A program made the position numbers and the translations under genes. Positions 36,401 to 43,868 of a stretch of 64,000 nt of DNA are shown here, piece by piece. Numbering within the stretch: the first letter of the stretch is position 1; each line of letters opens with the position of its first letter. This stretch comes from CBDBKE01 sp965218055 (lineage in GTDB: Bacteria > Acidobacteriota > Terriglobia > JAJPHL01 > JAPKYU01), in assembly GCA_965218055.1 (NCBI GenBank), contig CBDCKA010000002.1:1860001-1924000 (forward strand), given 5' to 3'. Under the pieces are notes generated by a model that was given only the letters and a program-made list of their open reading frames with translations, did no database searches and was not told the DNA's origin.

Positions 36401-36995
36401 CGACACCGAGGGCAACCCGATTGCCGCCGCATCGGTGGTGGACATCACGGGCGATCTGGAGATCGCCGAGGACGGCGCTCTGACGGTCCGTAGCGAGATG
36501 GAGCCGCTGGGAGTGCTCACGATCTCGACCCACGGGCGAGGGGCGCTGGTGTCGGGATCGGTGCGGGTGGTCTCGGAGGGTCCCATCGGCGGGATGCTCC
36601 GCTTTGAGCACCCCGACCTCGGAGTGGCCGGGGTGGGAGCCAGCCCGCCCGTCAGCGACGTCCTCTTCCCGGTGCGCCGCCAGGAGGGAGGAATCACGAC
36701 GGGGGTCGCGCTCCACAACCTGGAATCGAGTGCGGGGTTGGTGCACTGCGACTTGATGCGAGAGGGTGTGCTGCTCGACGGCGCGAGCATCCCTCTGGAG
36801 GCCAACGGGCAGACCTCCTGGCTCATCGACCAGGCGTTCCCCGACACCGATACGTCCGACTTCGCAGGGTCGGTGCGCTGCAGTGCGCCAGGGGGGGATC
36901 TGTTTACCGCCGTGGCCCTGGAAATGGACTCCGGCACCCGCATCTTCACGACGCTTCCGGTGGTGCCGGTTCCAGAGAGGACGGATCGGGAATAG
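33423..36995 (+). CDS. Secreted leucine-rich-repeat/fibronectin III surface protein
   Basis: 1190 aa. Signal peptide at about residues 30-54 (TLLVLLAVLSAVLLAAGNAR). An N-terminal cap ALYNATDGANWTDNTNWLSN leads into about 15 plant-type LRRs of 24 residues (L-x-L-x-x-N-N-L-S-G-E-I-P-A-E-L-G). A second cap (NSTGGANWTDNTNWRSNEPL) and three more LRRs follow. A FnIII domain is at about 622-715 and two tandem copies of a ~230-aa beta domain start at about 715 and 950 (FAHFANGTGITSEMV, FAHFVNGTWITDLVF). Probably an exported adhesin. The ATG at 33423 was chosen because upstream in-frame sequence covers the recombination site and recombinase. Confidence 0.88.
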   Translation: MARRSRTESSTPAPLKQHRPSTFPATCLGCVRTLLVLLAVLSAVLLAAGNARAQGTVATDRAALEALYNATDGANWTDNTNWLSNAALSQWHGVTTDVSGRVTELYLTDNNLSGEIPADLGDLTNLQNLYLWQNNLSGEIPAELGGLTSLQILFLEDSNLSGEIPAELGGLTSLQSLYLAQNGLSGEIPAELGDLTNLRTLDLQNNNLSGEIPAELGDLTSLQNLFLRDNNLSGEIPAELGDLTSLLILYLRNNNLSGEIPAELGDLTSLQILDLQNNNLSGEIPAELGDLTNLQNLYLAQNGLSGEIPAELGDLTSLQYLYLWGTELSGEIPAELGDLTSLLVLDLARNNLSGEIPAELGDLASLWSLFLWGNKLSGEIPAELGDLTNLFDLDLAQNKLSGEIPAELGDLTNLEILYLNRNNLSGPIPEELGDLTNLQRLYLHSNELTGEIPSWLVNLTGLLELSLWSNQLTGMIPAEVAPAQDRAAARVFYNSTGGANWTDNTNWRSNEPLSEWHGVSTDAQGRVDELRLSANGLTGTIGAELGVLTHLTGLYLNDNELTGPIPPELENLANLQVFDVRNTGLSCVTPGSQLHTWLTTINSQGAVCATRPPIPPRPRTSAPGAPRNLTAVAGNGQAVLTWEAPASDGGTAITDYEYRINQTGAWISIGSTQTTHTVTGLTNGTTYVFEVRAVNRIGRSRASNRVEATLPWVMNFAHFANGTGITSEMVLVNVSPHPIRPAIYFYDRGGHLIDPESVVDVTVDLEVTEDGSLTVRTEMEPLGELTISTHGQGELVSGSVKVLSDGPIGGGVRYSVPEIGVAGVGASEPVRDVLFPARRQAGGIRTAAALHNLGAEAMEVSCRLMSAGVALEEVEIPLEANGQTSWFIEDTFTTTDTSDFLGSVRCTVFGSRRFTAIAVEMDAAQRIFNTLSVVPLDRTGGGGGETVLDFAHFVNGTWITDLVFLNLETQPSRPAPTPFHTAIPPSRPAIYFYDTEGNPIAAASVVDITGDLEIAEDGALTVRSEMEPLGVLTISTHGRGALVSGSVRVVSEGPIGGMLRFEHPDLGVAGVGASPPVSDVLFPVRRQEGGITTGVALHNLESSAGLVHCDLMREGVLLDGASIPLEANGQTSWLIDQAFPDTDTSDFAGSVRCSAPGGDLFTAVALEMDSGTRIFTTLPVVPVPERTDRE
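33733..34860 (+). repeat. 72-bp tandem coding repeats (LRR array)
   Basis: About fifteen near-identical 72-bp units, each with a core such as ttgagcggggagatcccggc. High DNA identity between units suggests recent expansion or gene conversion and makes copy number unstable. Confidence 0.85.
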
Positions 36996-37043
36996 ACGCC
37001 GGCAGTGTCCCTGTCTTGTCTGAGGGGCATGGGAGAATAAAGC

Positions 37044-37346
37044 ATGCAACGTGAACGCGGCGAGTTGGTTCCCATCGGTGATGCCCTCTCCGGCCTGGAC
37101 GGACCGGTGAAGGCGATCCGCGAAGCCACGCCCCAGGCGCGGCACTCTTTCACCGTGGCCGATCAAGCAAACCAGCTTGTCAGCGCCGGCGAAGCGGACC
37201 CCGATCCAGGCTTCATGGCGCGGCTGATGGTGCTGTGCTCCCTGCCCCGCACCAACCCCGGCCACCGGAAAGAGTACCAGCGCGTCAACGGCCCCTATAC
37301 GCTCTACATGATCCACCGGCGAAACATCCAAGAACCGAGGATGTAG
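37044..37346 (+). pseudogene. Plasmid RepA-type replication initiator, N-terminal fragment
   Basis: 100 aa, MQRERGELVPIGDALSGLDG ... SFTVADQANQLVSAGEADPD ... FMARLMVLCSLPRTNPGHRK then YQRVNGPYTLYMI. The C-S-L-P-R-T-N-P-G and N-G-P-Y-T-L-x-M motifs are those of the plasmid-encoded RepA family of about 300 aa. After YMI the frame becomes unrelated and stops, so about two thirds are missing. It suggests that the neighbouring conjugative element descends from, or recombined with, a plasmid. Confidence 0.7.
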
Positions 37347-37590
37347 AGAACGACACCCACTCCCAGCAGGCCGGAAATGTTCCCCGCCGGAGCGAACCCA
37401 AAGAAAAGCAGCGCCCGCCGATGCGGAAGGCACAAGGACGAATCCCAAGAGGGAGACCCCGACCGCGCTCTGGAAGCTCCGCTCCCGGTGACGCATCCGA
37501 TTGATGATCCGGAGCACCAGGAGGATCGGGGTCGCTGAGATAGCCACGCCTAAGATCGCGTCGTGCGTCCCGTTCGAGATTGTCGTTTCG
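37320..37590 (-). pseudogene. Small membrane protein, frameshifted
   Basis: On the - strand, AILGVAISATPILLVLRIIN and SAVGVSLLGFVLVP form a hydrophobic protein in one frame. The likely continuation RALLFFGFAPAGNISGLLGV then GVVLYILGSWMFRRW is in a second frame, with the shift near 37420-37440. Its 3' end overlaps the end of the RepA fragment antisense, so a junction lies near 37330. No family recognised. Confidence 0.4.
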
Positions 37591-37610
37591 CGGAACCATC
37601 CGCGAAACGA
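37583..37610. repeat. Perfect 12-bp hairpin
   Basis: Arms tcgtttcgcgga and tccgcgaaacga with loop acca, without a T-tract. It lies near the left end of the conjugative element and just upstream of the membrane-protein remnant; it could be an operator, an oriT-type stem or a resolvase site. Confidence 0.55.
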
Positions 37611-37706
37611 TGCCTGGCAAGGACCAGCTAAGGCAAAGCGAGTGACAGCCGCCGCCAGGCGAGGGATACGCGGTCTGGCGCGTGATTTGGCCGAAGGCGG
37701 AAAGGG

Positions 37707-37739
37707 AAAACCCCGACCCTTAGCAGCGATCGGGGTTTT
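37707..37739. terminator. Bidirectional rho-independent terminator
   Basis: aaaaccccga (37707-37716) and tcggggtttt (37730-37739) form a strong stem flanked by A and T tracts on the two sides, followed by another t. It separates the remnant region from the conjugative element's first gene. Confidence 0.7.
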
Positions 37740-37834
37740 TGTGCCGACCCGAAAAACGACCAAACATCCTCCGTAGATAAGATCACGCCTGCCAGGCCGA
37801 GTCGCGGGTGGCCGGTCCCGCCGGAAGGGCGGCG

Positions 37835-38260
37835 ATGGGGACCCGCGAAGAGCCCCTGCGCCAACGGTTTTGCCGGAGTGTCGGCTGTGGCGCGGTGTTC
37901 TGGATCTGCCGTCATTGTGACCGGGGCCACCGATACTGCAGCGACCGATGCCGGCGGAAAGCACGGCGGCCACAACTGAGAGCCGCCAACCGGCGGCACC
38001 GGCAAAGCCGGGAGGGACGGCTCGATCACCGCGACCGGCAACGGGCCTACCGGGAACGCTGCCGCCGCCGCGTGACGGATCATACTTCCCCCGCGAACTT
38101 CGATTCGGACAGTATCGTGGCAGCGGAGCCTTCCCGGTCCGAAAACGGATCGGGAAGCGTCTCCGGGGAGGCTCGATATGCCGAGAGCGCCGAATTTGAA
38201 CCCGCCTGCATCATCTGCGGCCGCACCTCAAGCGATCTTTTACTTCTTGATGGGCGCTGA
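37835..38260 (+). CDS. Small zinc-finger/basic protein
   Basis: 141 aa from the ATG at 37835 (an in-frame GTG at 37808 would add 9). A cysteine cluster (CRSVGCGAVFWICRHCDRGH then RYCSDRCRRKARR) makes a treble-clef-like zinc site. An arginine-rich segment with ANRRHRQSREGRLDHRDRQR follows, and a second pair ACIICGRT lies near the C-terminus. This protein type is common in mobile elements of Acidobacteriota and Proteobacteria; function unknown, nucleic-acid binding likely. Confidence 0.7.
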   Translation: MGTREEPLRQRFCRSVGCGAVFWICRHCDRGHRYCSDRCRRKARRPQLRAANRRHRQSREGRLDHRDRQRAYRERCRRRVTDHTSPANFDSDSIVAAEPSRSENGSGSVSGEARYAESAEFEPACIICGRTSSDLLLLDGR

Positions 38261-38281
38261 CAACCCAGAGAGGGAGAAACC

Positions 38282-38473
38282 ATGATTCAAAAAAAGGAAG
38301 AAAACGGCGAGAACTACGCCACGGCCACGACGGAGGCTGAATTTCACGAGGCGCTGAATCGAGGGCTCGCGGTTGAACTGACGTGGGAACTCGGAGAGCA
38401 GATCGGCTTGATGGTGGAGGACGTGGGAACCGTGGAAGAGATCAACGCGGCGCGGTGGGATCGGCACGACTAA
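38282..38473 (+). CDS. Small acidic hypothetical protein
   Basis: 63 aa, MIQKKEENGENYATATTEAE then FHEALNRGLAVELTWELGEQ. It has a good ribosome binding site (agagggagaa) and lies 21 bp after the zinc-finger gene and 17 bp before the ArdC gene, so it is probably co-transcribed. Strongly acidic and helical; I do not recognise a family. A DNA-mimic-type role beside ArdC is conceivable but only a guess. Confidence 0.6.
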   Translation: MIQKKEENGENYATATTEAEFHEALNRGLAVELTWELGEQIGLMVEDVGTVEEINAARWDRHD

Positions 38474-38490
38474 AGAAATGGAGGCGCGGC

Positions 38491-39573
38491 ATGGCTAAAT
38501 CCTTTTGGCAGCGGGGTGAAGACTACGGGAAGAAAGTCTCAGACGAAATCATTGAACAGATAAAGGCCGGGGTCGCGCCCTGGCAGAAGCCGTGGAAGCC
38601 GGGGGAGCAGATCAGCCCGGAGAACCTCTCGACCGGCAAACCCTACACGGGCGGCAACAGCCTCTACCTGATGAGCAGGGGTATCCGCGATGGCCGGGGA
38701 GACAACCGTTGGGGCACCTACACCCAGATCAAAGAAGCGGGCGGGCAGGTTCGCAAAGGCGAGAAAGGGACGCAGGTCTTGTTTTTCACGGATCGGACGG
38801 CACGAACCGCAAAGGACGAGCAGGGTAAGGTGCTCAAGGACAAGGACGGGAAGACGATCTACGAAGAAGAGCAGCGTTCCCATCCCATCTGTAAACAGTA
38901 CACGGTGTTCAACGTCGAGCAGGCCGATGGATTGGAGTTGAAACCGCGCTCTCGACAAGCGCGGCCCGAATGGGACGCCCACCGCGATGCGGAGAAGATG
39001 ATTGAGGCCAGCGGGCCGAGGGTCGAGCACGTCCCCGGAGATCGGGCCTACTATCGGATCGCCGAGGACAAGGTGGTGCTCCCGGAGCCGTCCCAATTCC
39101 CGACGCGCAACGGCTACTACCAAACGGCGCTTCACGAATGCGGTCACTCGACCGGCCATCCGGACCGCATGAACCGCGACACGCTCAAAGAGGGACTGGA
39201 CAAGGGCTTTGGATCGCCGGAGTACGCCCGCGAGGAATTGCGTGCCGAGATCAGCGCCATGATGACGGGGGAGCGCGTGGGCGTGGGGCATGACCCGCAG
39301 CGCGGCGCGGCCTACGTCGAGAATTGGGTTGCGGTGCTCGAAAAAGACCCGCACGAGATTCATAGAGCGGCGCGGGACGCGCAGCGGATGACCGATTACC
39401 TGATGGATCGTGCGATAGAGCACGAGCGCGAAGCGCCGATGAAAGAGAAAACGGCGGCGGAGTTGAGCCACCAATATTCTCATGCTCGCGGGCCGCAGAT
39501 CAGCCAGACGCCGAAGCAATCCACGGAACAACACGCGCAGAAGCTCCAACGCGAGGTTGGGTTGAGCCGGTAA
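38491..39573 (+). CDS. ArdC-type antirestriction/ssDNA-binding zincin
   Basis: 360 aa from the ATG at 38491 (ggaggcgcggc upstream). The N-terminal ArdC domain has VSDEIIEQIKAGVAPWQKPW and TGKPYTGGNSLYLMS; the C-terminal zincin-like metallopeptidase region has the HExxH helix ALHECGHSTGHPDR followed by YAREELRAEISAMM. ArdC proteins on conjugative plasmids bind ssDNA and protect incoming DNA from host restriction. Its position at the leading end of the element fits early expression after transfer. A longer upstream frame is out of context. Confidence 0.9.
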   Translation: MAKSFWQRGEDYGKKVSDEIIEQIKAGVAPWQKPWKPGEQISPENLSTGKPYTGGNSLYLMSRGIRDGRGDNRWGTYTQIKEAGGQVRKGEKGTQVLFFTDRTARTAKDEQGKVLKDKDGKTIYEEEQRSHPICKQYTVFNVEQADGLELKPRSRQARPEWDAHRDAEKMIEASGPRVEHVPGDRAYYRIAEDKVVLPEPSQFPTRNGYYQTALHECGHSTGHPDRMNRDTLKEGLDKGFGSPEYAREELRAEISAMMTGERVGVGHDPQRGAAYVENWVAVLEKDPHEIHRAARDAQRMTDYLMDRAIEHEREAPMKEKTAAELSHQYSHARGPQISQTPKQSTEQHAQKLQREVGLSR

Positions 39574-39582
39574 GGAGCCGTC

Positions 39583-40482
39583 GTGTTCGATCCGCGAGAC
39601 CTAGCTACCGATCCCCGCAGGACCGTAACTCGCCCCAGGCGCGACCACACCAAAGAGCGGGAACAGCGGGAGCGTAGCGGCTACCGGCGCGAATACGATC
39701 CCCGCACCGAGCGCAAGAACTTTCAGGAGCGGGCAGATCGGGCGGTGGCGGAGGTGGGGATGTATCGCAGCATCGCCTACCGCGACCTGGCCGAAGCTCA
39801 CTTCGATGGACACCCTTACGCGGCGCGTCGGGCCGTGGATCGCATGATTCGGACCGGGCACGTCCGGGAGCACACTGCCGAGGGGCCGCAAGGCGGCACC
39901 TACAAGGTGCTCACGCTCACCGAGCGCGGAGTAGAGCGGGCCGAGCGGGTAGCCCGCGAACAAGGACTCGACAAAGAGCAGAAAGCATGGAGCGGCCTCG
40001 TGAAGCCCGAAGAGCTTCAACATGACGTGGCCGTGTTTCGAGCCGCAAGGATTGAGCAAGTGCGGTTGCTCGAACAAGGAGCCGTCCTCAAGCGGGTCCG
40101 TATTGACGCCGAACTCAAGCGCGAGATCGCCCGCGCCACGGAAAGCGCGAGAGCGCGAGGCGGAAAGGAGGCGGCGGACGCCGCACGGTTCCAGGCGGCG
40201 GAAGAGTTGGGGCTCCCCGTCAAGGATGGACGGGTGGAGTACCCGGACGCGCATCTGGAGTACAGCGACATCGAGGGCCGCAGCGGGCGCGTGAACGTCG
40301 AGATTGCGACCGAGCACTACAGCGCCAAGAGTATCGGCGCGAAAGCCGCCGCTGGATTCGCCGTGCACGGAAGCAATGGGCGGGCGGCGGCGCGAGTAGC
40401 GCGGGCGCTCGGCCAGGACCACAGCACCGGAGGCGGAGGAGGAAGCGGAGGCAGACGAGACAAGGGCTCCATCGAACTCTGA
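39583..40482 (+). CDS. wHTH protein, candidate Replic_Relax-like factor
   Basis: 299 aa. A charged N-terminus precedes a winged helix at about residues 55-125 (SIAYRDLAEAHFDGHPYAAR then RAVDRMIRTGHVREHT ... YKVLTLTERG). The C-terminal part has LPVKDGRVEYPDAHLEYSDI followed by VNVEIATEHYSAKSIGAKAA, a D...E pattern reminiscent of the replication-relaxation family or a nuclease-like fold. No relaxase three-histidine motif is visible. It lies between ArdC and the secretion genes, where a mobilisation gene would be expected. The family assignment is tentative. Confidence 0.6.
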   Translation: MFDPRDLATDPRRTVTRPRRDHTKEREQRERSGYRREYDPRTERKNFQERADRAVAEVGMYRSIAYRDLAEAHFDGHPYAARRAVDRMIRTGHVREHTAEGPQGGTYKVLTLTERGVERAERVAREQGLDKEQKAWSGLVKPEELQHDVAVFRAARIEQVRLLEQGAVLKRVRIDAELKREIARATESARARGGKEAADAARFQAAEELGLPVKDGRVEYPDAHLEYSDIEGRSGRVNVEIATEHYSAKSIGAKAAAGFAVHGSNGRAAARVARALGQDHSTGGGGGSGGRRDKGSIEL

Positions 40483-40492
40483 GGGAGAAGCG

Positions 40493-40816
40493 ATGCAACC
40501 GTGGAAAATCAGCATTGGACTGACGGCCATCATCCTGGCCGTGGCCTTGATGCTCGCCGGCGAGAGCTTCGCTTATCTCAAGCCGTACTTAGGAATCATC
40601 GCAACCGACTACTGGCTGCCCGTCGCGTGGTATGGCGGGCTGGCCGTGGTGACGCTTATGGTCACGCTCTACTCCGCCGCCCGCGCCTTGGGGCTGGCCG
40701 ACATGGGCCGCAAGGTCGATCTGATGGAGCGGTCCATCCGGCGCGGGGAGGGCGGGCAAATCGAGCTTGCCGAGAAACTGGAACAAGAGGACCGGGGGCA
40801 GTTTCCCGGAGCCTGA
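40493..40816 (+). CDS. Small two-helix membrane protein of transfer operon
   Basis: 107 aa with two transmembrane helices (LTAIILAVALMLAGESFAYL and VAWYGGLAVVTLMVTLYSAA) and a charged cytoplasmic tail. It lies 10 bp after the wHTH gene and 32 bp before the pilin gene, so it belongs to the transfer operon. No family recognised; an inner-membrane accessory of the secretion channel is likely by context. Confidence 0.7.
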   Translation: MQPWKISIGLTAIILAVALMLAGESFAYLKPYLGIIATDYWLPVAWYGGLAVVTLMVTLYSAARALGLADMGRKVDLMERSIRRGEGGQIELAEKLEQEDRGQFPGA

Positions 40817-40848
40817 CGCACAACAACCCAACAGACACGGAGGGAAGC

Positions 40849-41142
40849 ATGAAGAACAAAAACTTAATCACCTGGAAGCGGGGAGCTCTCCTGGCGAGCA
40901 TCCTTGCACTATCGGCGGGAGAACTCATGGCGCAGGGAACGAGCCCCTGGCTGCAAGCGATTGATGTGCTTCAACAAGCCTTCACCGGACCCATTGCGCG
41001 AGGACTGAGCTTGATTGCCATCGTGGTGGGCGGGCTCATGTTCGCCTTTGGCGAGGGCGGCAGCAAAAAGGCCCTGGCCGGGATCGTCTTCGGTCTGGGC
41101 ATGGCCATGGGCGCGGCCAACTTTCTGGCGTGGCTCTTCTGA
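40849..41142 (+). CDS. virB2: VirB2/TrbC-type pilin subunit
   Basis: 97 aa: signal segment LLASILALSAGELMAQG, then two hydrophobic helices (GPIARGLSLIAIVVGGLMFA and KALAGIVFGLGMAMGAANFL) separated by a short GEGGSKK loop, the standard VirB2/TrbC pilin layout. Start at 40849 with gagggaag upstream. Its TGA overlaps the VirB3 ATG by one base. It would be polymerised into the conjugative pilus. Confidence 0.85.
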   Translation: MKNKNLITWKRGALLASILALSAGELMAQGTSPWLQAIDVLQQAFTGPIARGLSLIAIVVGGLMFAFGEGGSKKALAGIVFGLGMAMGAANFLAWLF

Positions 41143-41438
41143 TGGAGCGCGGCAAGACATGGCGCGGATACCCGGCGCTTTCCAAACCGCTCACGATCAT
41201 GGGCGTGGAACGGCGGTGGTTTCTTCTGAGCGCCACGTTGGGCCTTGCCATGTGGAACGCCATCAACTCGATTGTGACCGGGGGAGTCATTTTCGGGGTG
41301 CTCTACGGCGTGGGATTTTGGGCCTGGAAACAAGACCCCAACATGCTTGAAATCCTGCGGGCGTCGGCCAAGTTCCGCGTCCGCTACGATCCCGGCAAAT
41401 GGGCGGCTTCTCCCTGGACGATCCTGATTCGGAGATAG
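41142..41438 (+). CDS. virB3: VirB3/TrbD-type secretion protein
   Basis: 98 aa: YPALSKPLTIMGVERRWFLL is the typical VirB3 N-terminus, followed by hydrophobic helices (LLSATLGLAMWNAINSIV, GGVIFGVLYGVGFWAWK) and a basic tail RVRYDPGKWAASPW. Start ATG at 41142 overlaps the VirB2 stop (TGATG). An inner-membrane component that associates with the VirB4 ATPase encoded 3 bp downstream. Confidence 0.87.
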   Translation: MERGKTWRGYPALSKPLTIMGVERRWFLLSATLGLAMWNAINSIVTGGVIFGVLYGVGFWAWKQDPNMLEILRASAKFRVRYDPGKWAASPWTILIRR

Positions 41439-41441
41439 CGC

Positions 41442-43865
41442 GTGAACGTAAACAACGAACTCCTGGACTATGACGCGGCAGGATCGCTGGCCGAGGAACT
41501 GCCCTGGTGGGGCTGGCTGGGAGATGGGCAAACGTGCCTGACGCGGGCGGGAGAACTTATGAGCATCGGGCGGATGACGCCTCGCGTCCTGGACGGCCAG
41601 ACGCCCGAACAACTGGATCGAGTGATCGACCGCTGGCAGCGGATGTTGTCGGGGCTCGATTCCCGGACCCGGCTTTACTTCTATCTGTTGCGCCGTCCGA
41701 TCCACTTTGCGGACGAGTCCGACGGCGCGGCGTCGAGCGTGGCCGCGCTCGGACGGCGCAAGCGGCGGGCATTCCTCGCGGATCGAGTGCAGGACGTGAG
41801 CGCCTACGTCGCATGGGTTCACGATCCGCACCTGTCCGCCGTCACCACCGAGAGGACGGGCGGGCCGTGGTGGATGGCCTATGCCAAGAACTGGATGGCC
41901 CGGAGGCGGAACCGGCATGAATCCGTTTACCTCCATTCCTCTATCGAATCCGCAGCAGCCAGCTTCCGGCAGCTGGTTGAGGCGAGCAGGGCGCTGGTGG
42001 ATGACCTTACGCCGGTGCGGATGCTTGAAGCGCGGGATGCGTCTCTCGTTCTGAATGAACTCACGAACCGGCCCGGAACCTTTTGGGACGGCGCGACCGG
42101 GAGCGGCATGAATTGGCGGCTGGCCATCTCAGAGCTCGAAGCGGAGCGGCGCAATCTGCGCCTGGACGGGGAACCCGTCATTCTCTACTCGCTGCTTTCG
42201 CCTCCCGCTGCGGCTCGCGCCAATCTTCTACAGGGTCTTTACCGGCTCGATGCAACCATGACGGTGACGCTCGAGTGGCGGCCGCAGCGCCTCGATGCCG
42301 CCCGGCGCAAAATCCGTGGAGCGCAGCGGCATTACTTCTCGAAGCGCTACTCGATGTCCGCGCACGTTCAGGAAACCGAGGGAACGACGTCGGCGATGGT
42401 GGACACGGCGGCGGCGGCGGAATCCGACCGGCTGGGCGATGCCCTGGTCGAGTTGGAGACGGACGGTATCGCCTACGGCGACCTTGCCCTGACCGTGGCG
42501 ATCCACGGCCCGTTACCCGAGACCGAGGGCCTGGACGGAGATATTCGGCGCATCTTTGCCAGCCACGACGCCAAGGTGATCCGGGAAGGTTACGGGCAGC
42601 TTCCGGCCTGGTTCTCGCGGATGCCCGCGCAACCGCGACGGCGGCAGGTTCGATCCGTGTTTGTATCGGCGGGCGCGGTTGCTTCGATGGCCCCGATCTT
42701 CGGGCCGCCGGTGGGGACACCCCGGAGCGGCCACTTGCGGAAGCCGGCGCTGGCGATCCTTGAGACCCAATGGCGGACTCCCTACCACTACGATCTGTTT
42801 CAGGGCGACGTGGGACACACGCTGGTTCTCGGCGCCACCGGCGCGGGTAAAAGTTTCTTGCTCAATTTCCTGTTGGTTCAGGCGCTCCAATACGATCCGC
42901 GTGTTCTCATTCTCGATCTAGGCGGCTCCTATCGCTGGCTGACGCAGTTTCTAGGCGGCGGCTATATGGAGCTATCCCCCGACGGGAGCGGGAGCGCTGG
43001 TTTCCGGTTGCGCCCCTTCTCGCTCCCGGTCGGGGAGCGGAGCTTCCAGTTCCTCACCGGCTGGATATCGCGTCTGTTGAGGATCGGCGGGTGGAAACTC
43101 AGTGGCGAAGACCCCAGCGAGATCCGCGCCCGCGTCGAAGACCTCTATGCCTTTGCACCCCAGCGGCGGACCCTTGGGGTGCTGGTCCGTTCTCTTCCCG
43201 CAAAGATGTGGCCCGCTTTGGGCCGTTGGCACGGAAGCGGAGCGTGGGCCAGGTACTTTGATAATCCGGCGGACGGAGACGATCTCAACTTCCAGGACTG
43301 GCAGGTGATCGACATGGCGGGGGCGGCGGAGCACGAAGACTTGTGCGAAGCGGCGCTGTTCTACCTTCTCGAACGGTTGCGGCTGGCTTTGGAGAACCCG
43401 GATGAGACCGCAAGGGTGAAGCTGATGGTGGTCGATGAAGCCTGGCGCTACCTCCAAGACCCGGCGGTGCTTTCCTACTTGGCCGAGGCCGCCAAGACCT
43501 GGCGCAAGAAGAACGCGGCGCTCGTCGTCGCCACGCAGAGCGCCGTGGACGTAACCGGAACCGCAGGGGCGGAAGTGTTGCTCGAATCCATGCCGACCAA
43601 GCTATTCCTTGCCAACCCCGATTTGCCGGAGAAAGCCGCAGAGACGTTCCGGCTCAACCCTTCGGAAGTAAACACCATTCGCGGCCTGATTCCCAAACGG
43701 GAGCTTTATCTACGGCGCACCGACGCGGCGGGCATCTTGCGGCTCGAAGTCGATCCGGCGAGCTATTGGCTCTATACCTCGTCGCCGGTCGATGCTCAGA
43801 AGCGGGCGGAAGCAGTCAAACAGTATGGCCTCACCGAGGCCATTGAACACCTGTCCAGGAGGTAG
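41442..43865 (+). CDS. virB4: VirB4/TrbE-type conjugation ATPase
   Basis: 807 aa. The N-terminal CagE/VirB4 region precedes Walker A VLGATGAGKSFLLNF at about residue 463 and Walker B KLMVVDEAWRYLQDP at about 662, then VATQSAVD and LFLANPDL. It starts at a GTG. It powers pilus assembly and substrate transfer from the cytoplasmic face of the inner membrane. Start and stop are only 3 bp from its neighbours. Usual family length is about 800 aa, so it is complete. Element 2's copy is beyond the right edge. Confidence 0.93.
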   Translation: MNVNNELLDYDAAGSLAEELPWWGWLGDGQTCLTRAGELMSIGRMTPRVLDGQTPEQLDRVIDRWQRMLSGLDSRTRLYFYLLRRPIHFADESDGAASSVAALGRRKRRAFLADRVQDVSAYVAWVHDPHLSAVTTERTGGPWWMAYAKNWMARRRNRHESVYLHSSIESAAASFRQLVEASRALVDDLTPVRMLEARDASLVLNELTNRPGTFWDGATGSGMNWRLAISELEAERRNLRLDGEPVILYSLLSPPAAARANLLQGLYRLDATMTVTLEWRPQRLDAARRKIRGAQRHYFSKRYSMSAHVQETEGTTSAMVDTAAAAESDRLGDALVELETDGIAYGDLALTVAIHGPLPETEGLDGDIRRIFASHDAKVIREGYGQLPAWFSRMPAQPRRRQVRSVFVSAGAVASMAPIFGPPVGTPRSGHLRKPALAILETQWRTPYHYDLFQGDVGHTLVLGATGAGKSFLLNFLLVQALQYDPRVLILDLGGSYRWLTQFLGGGYMELSPDGSGSAGFRLRPFSLPVGERSFQFLTGWISRLLRIGGWKLSGEDPSEIRARVEDLYAFAPQRRTLGVLVRSLPAKMWPALGRWHGSGAWARYFDNPADGDDLNFQDWQVIDMAGAAEHEDLCEAALFYLLERLRLALENPDETARVKLMVVDEAWRYLQDPAVLSYLAEAAKTWRKKNAALVVATQSAVDVTGTAGAEVLLESMPTKLFLANPDLPEKAAETFRLNPSEVNTIRGLIPKRELYLRRTDAAGILRLEVDPASYWLYTSSPVDAQKRAEAVKQYGLTEAIEHLSRR

Positions 43866-43868
43866 CTT

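Noticed and set aside
35784..37973. 729-codon - strand frame opposite the LRR gene end
   Set aside because: Antisense to the repeated beta domains. Only its 37.3-37.6 kb stretch looks protein-like, and that is reported separately as a membrane-protein remnant.
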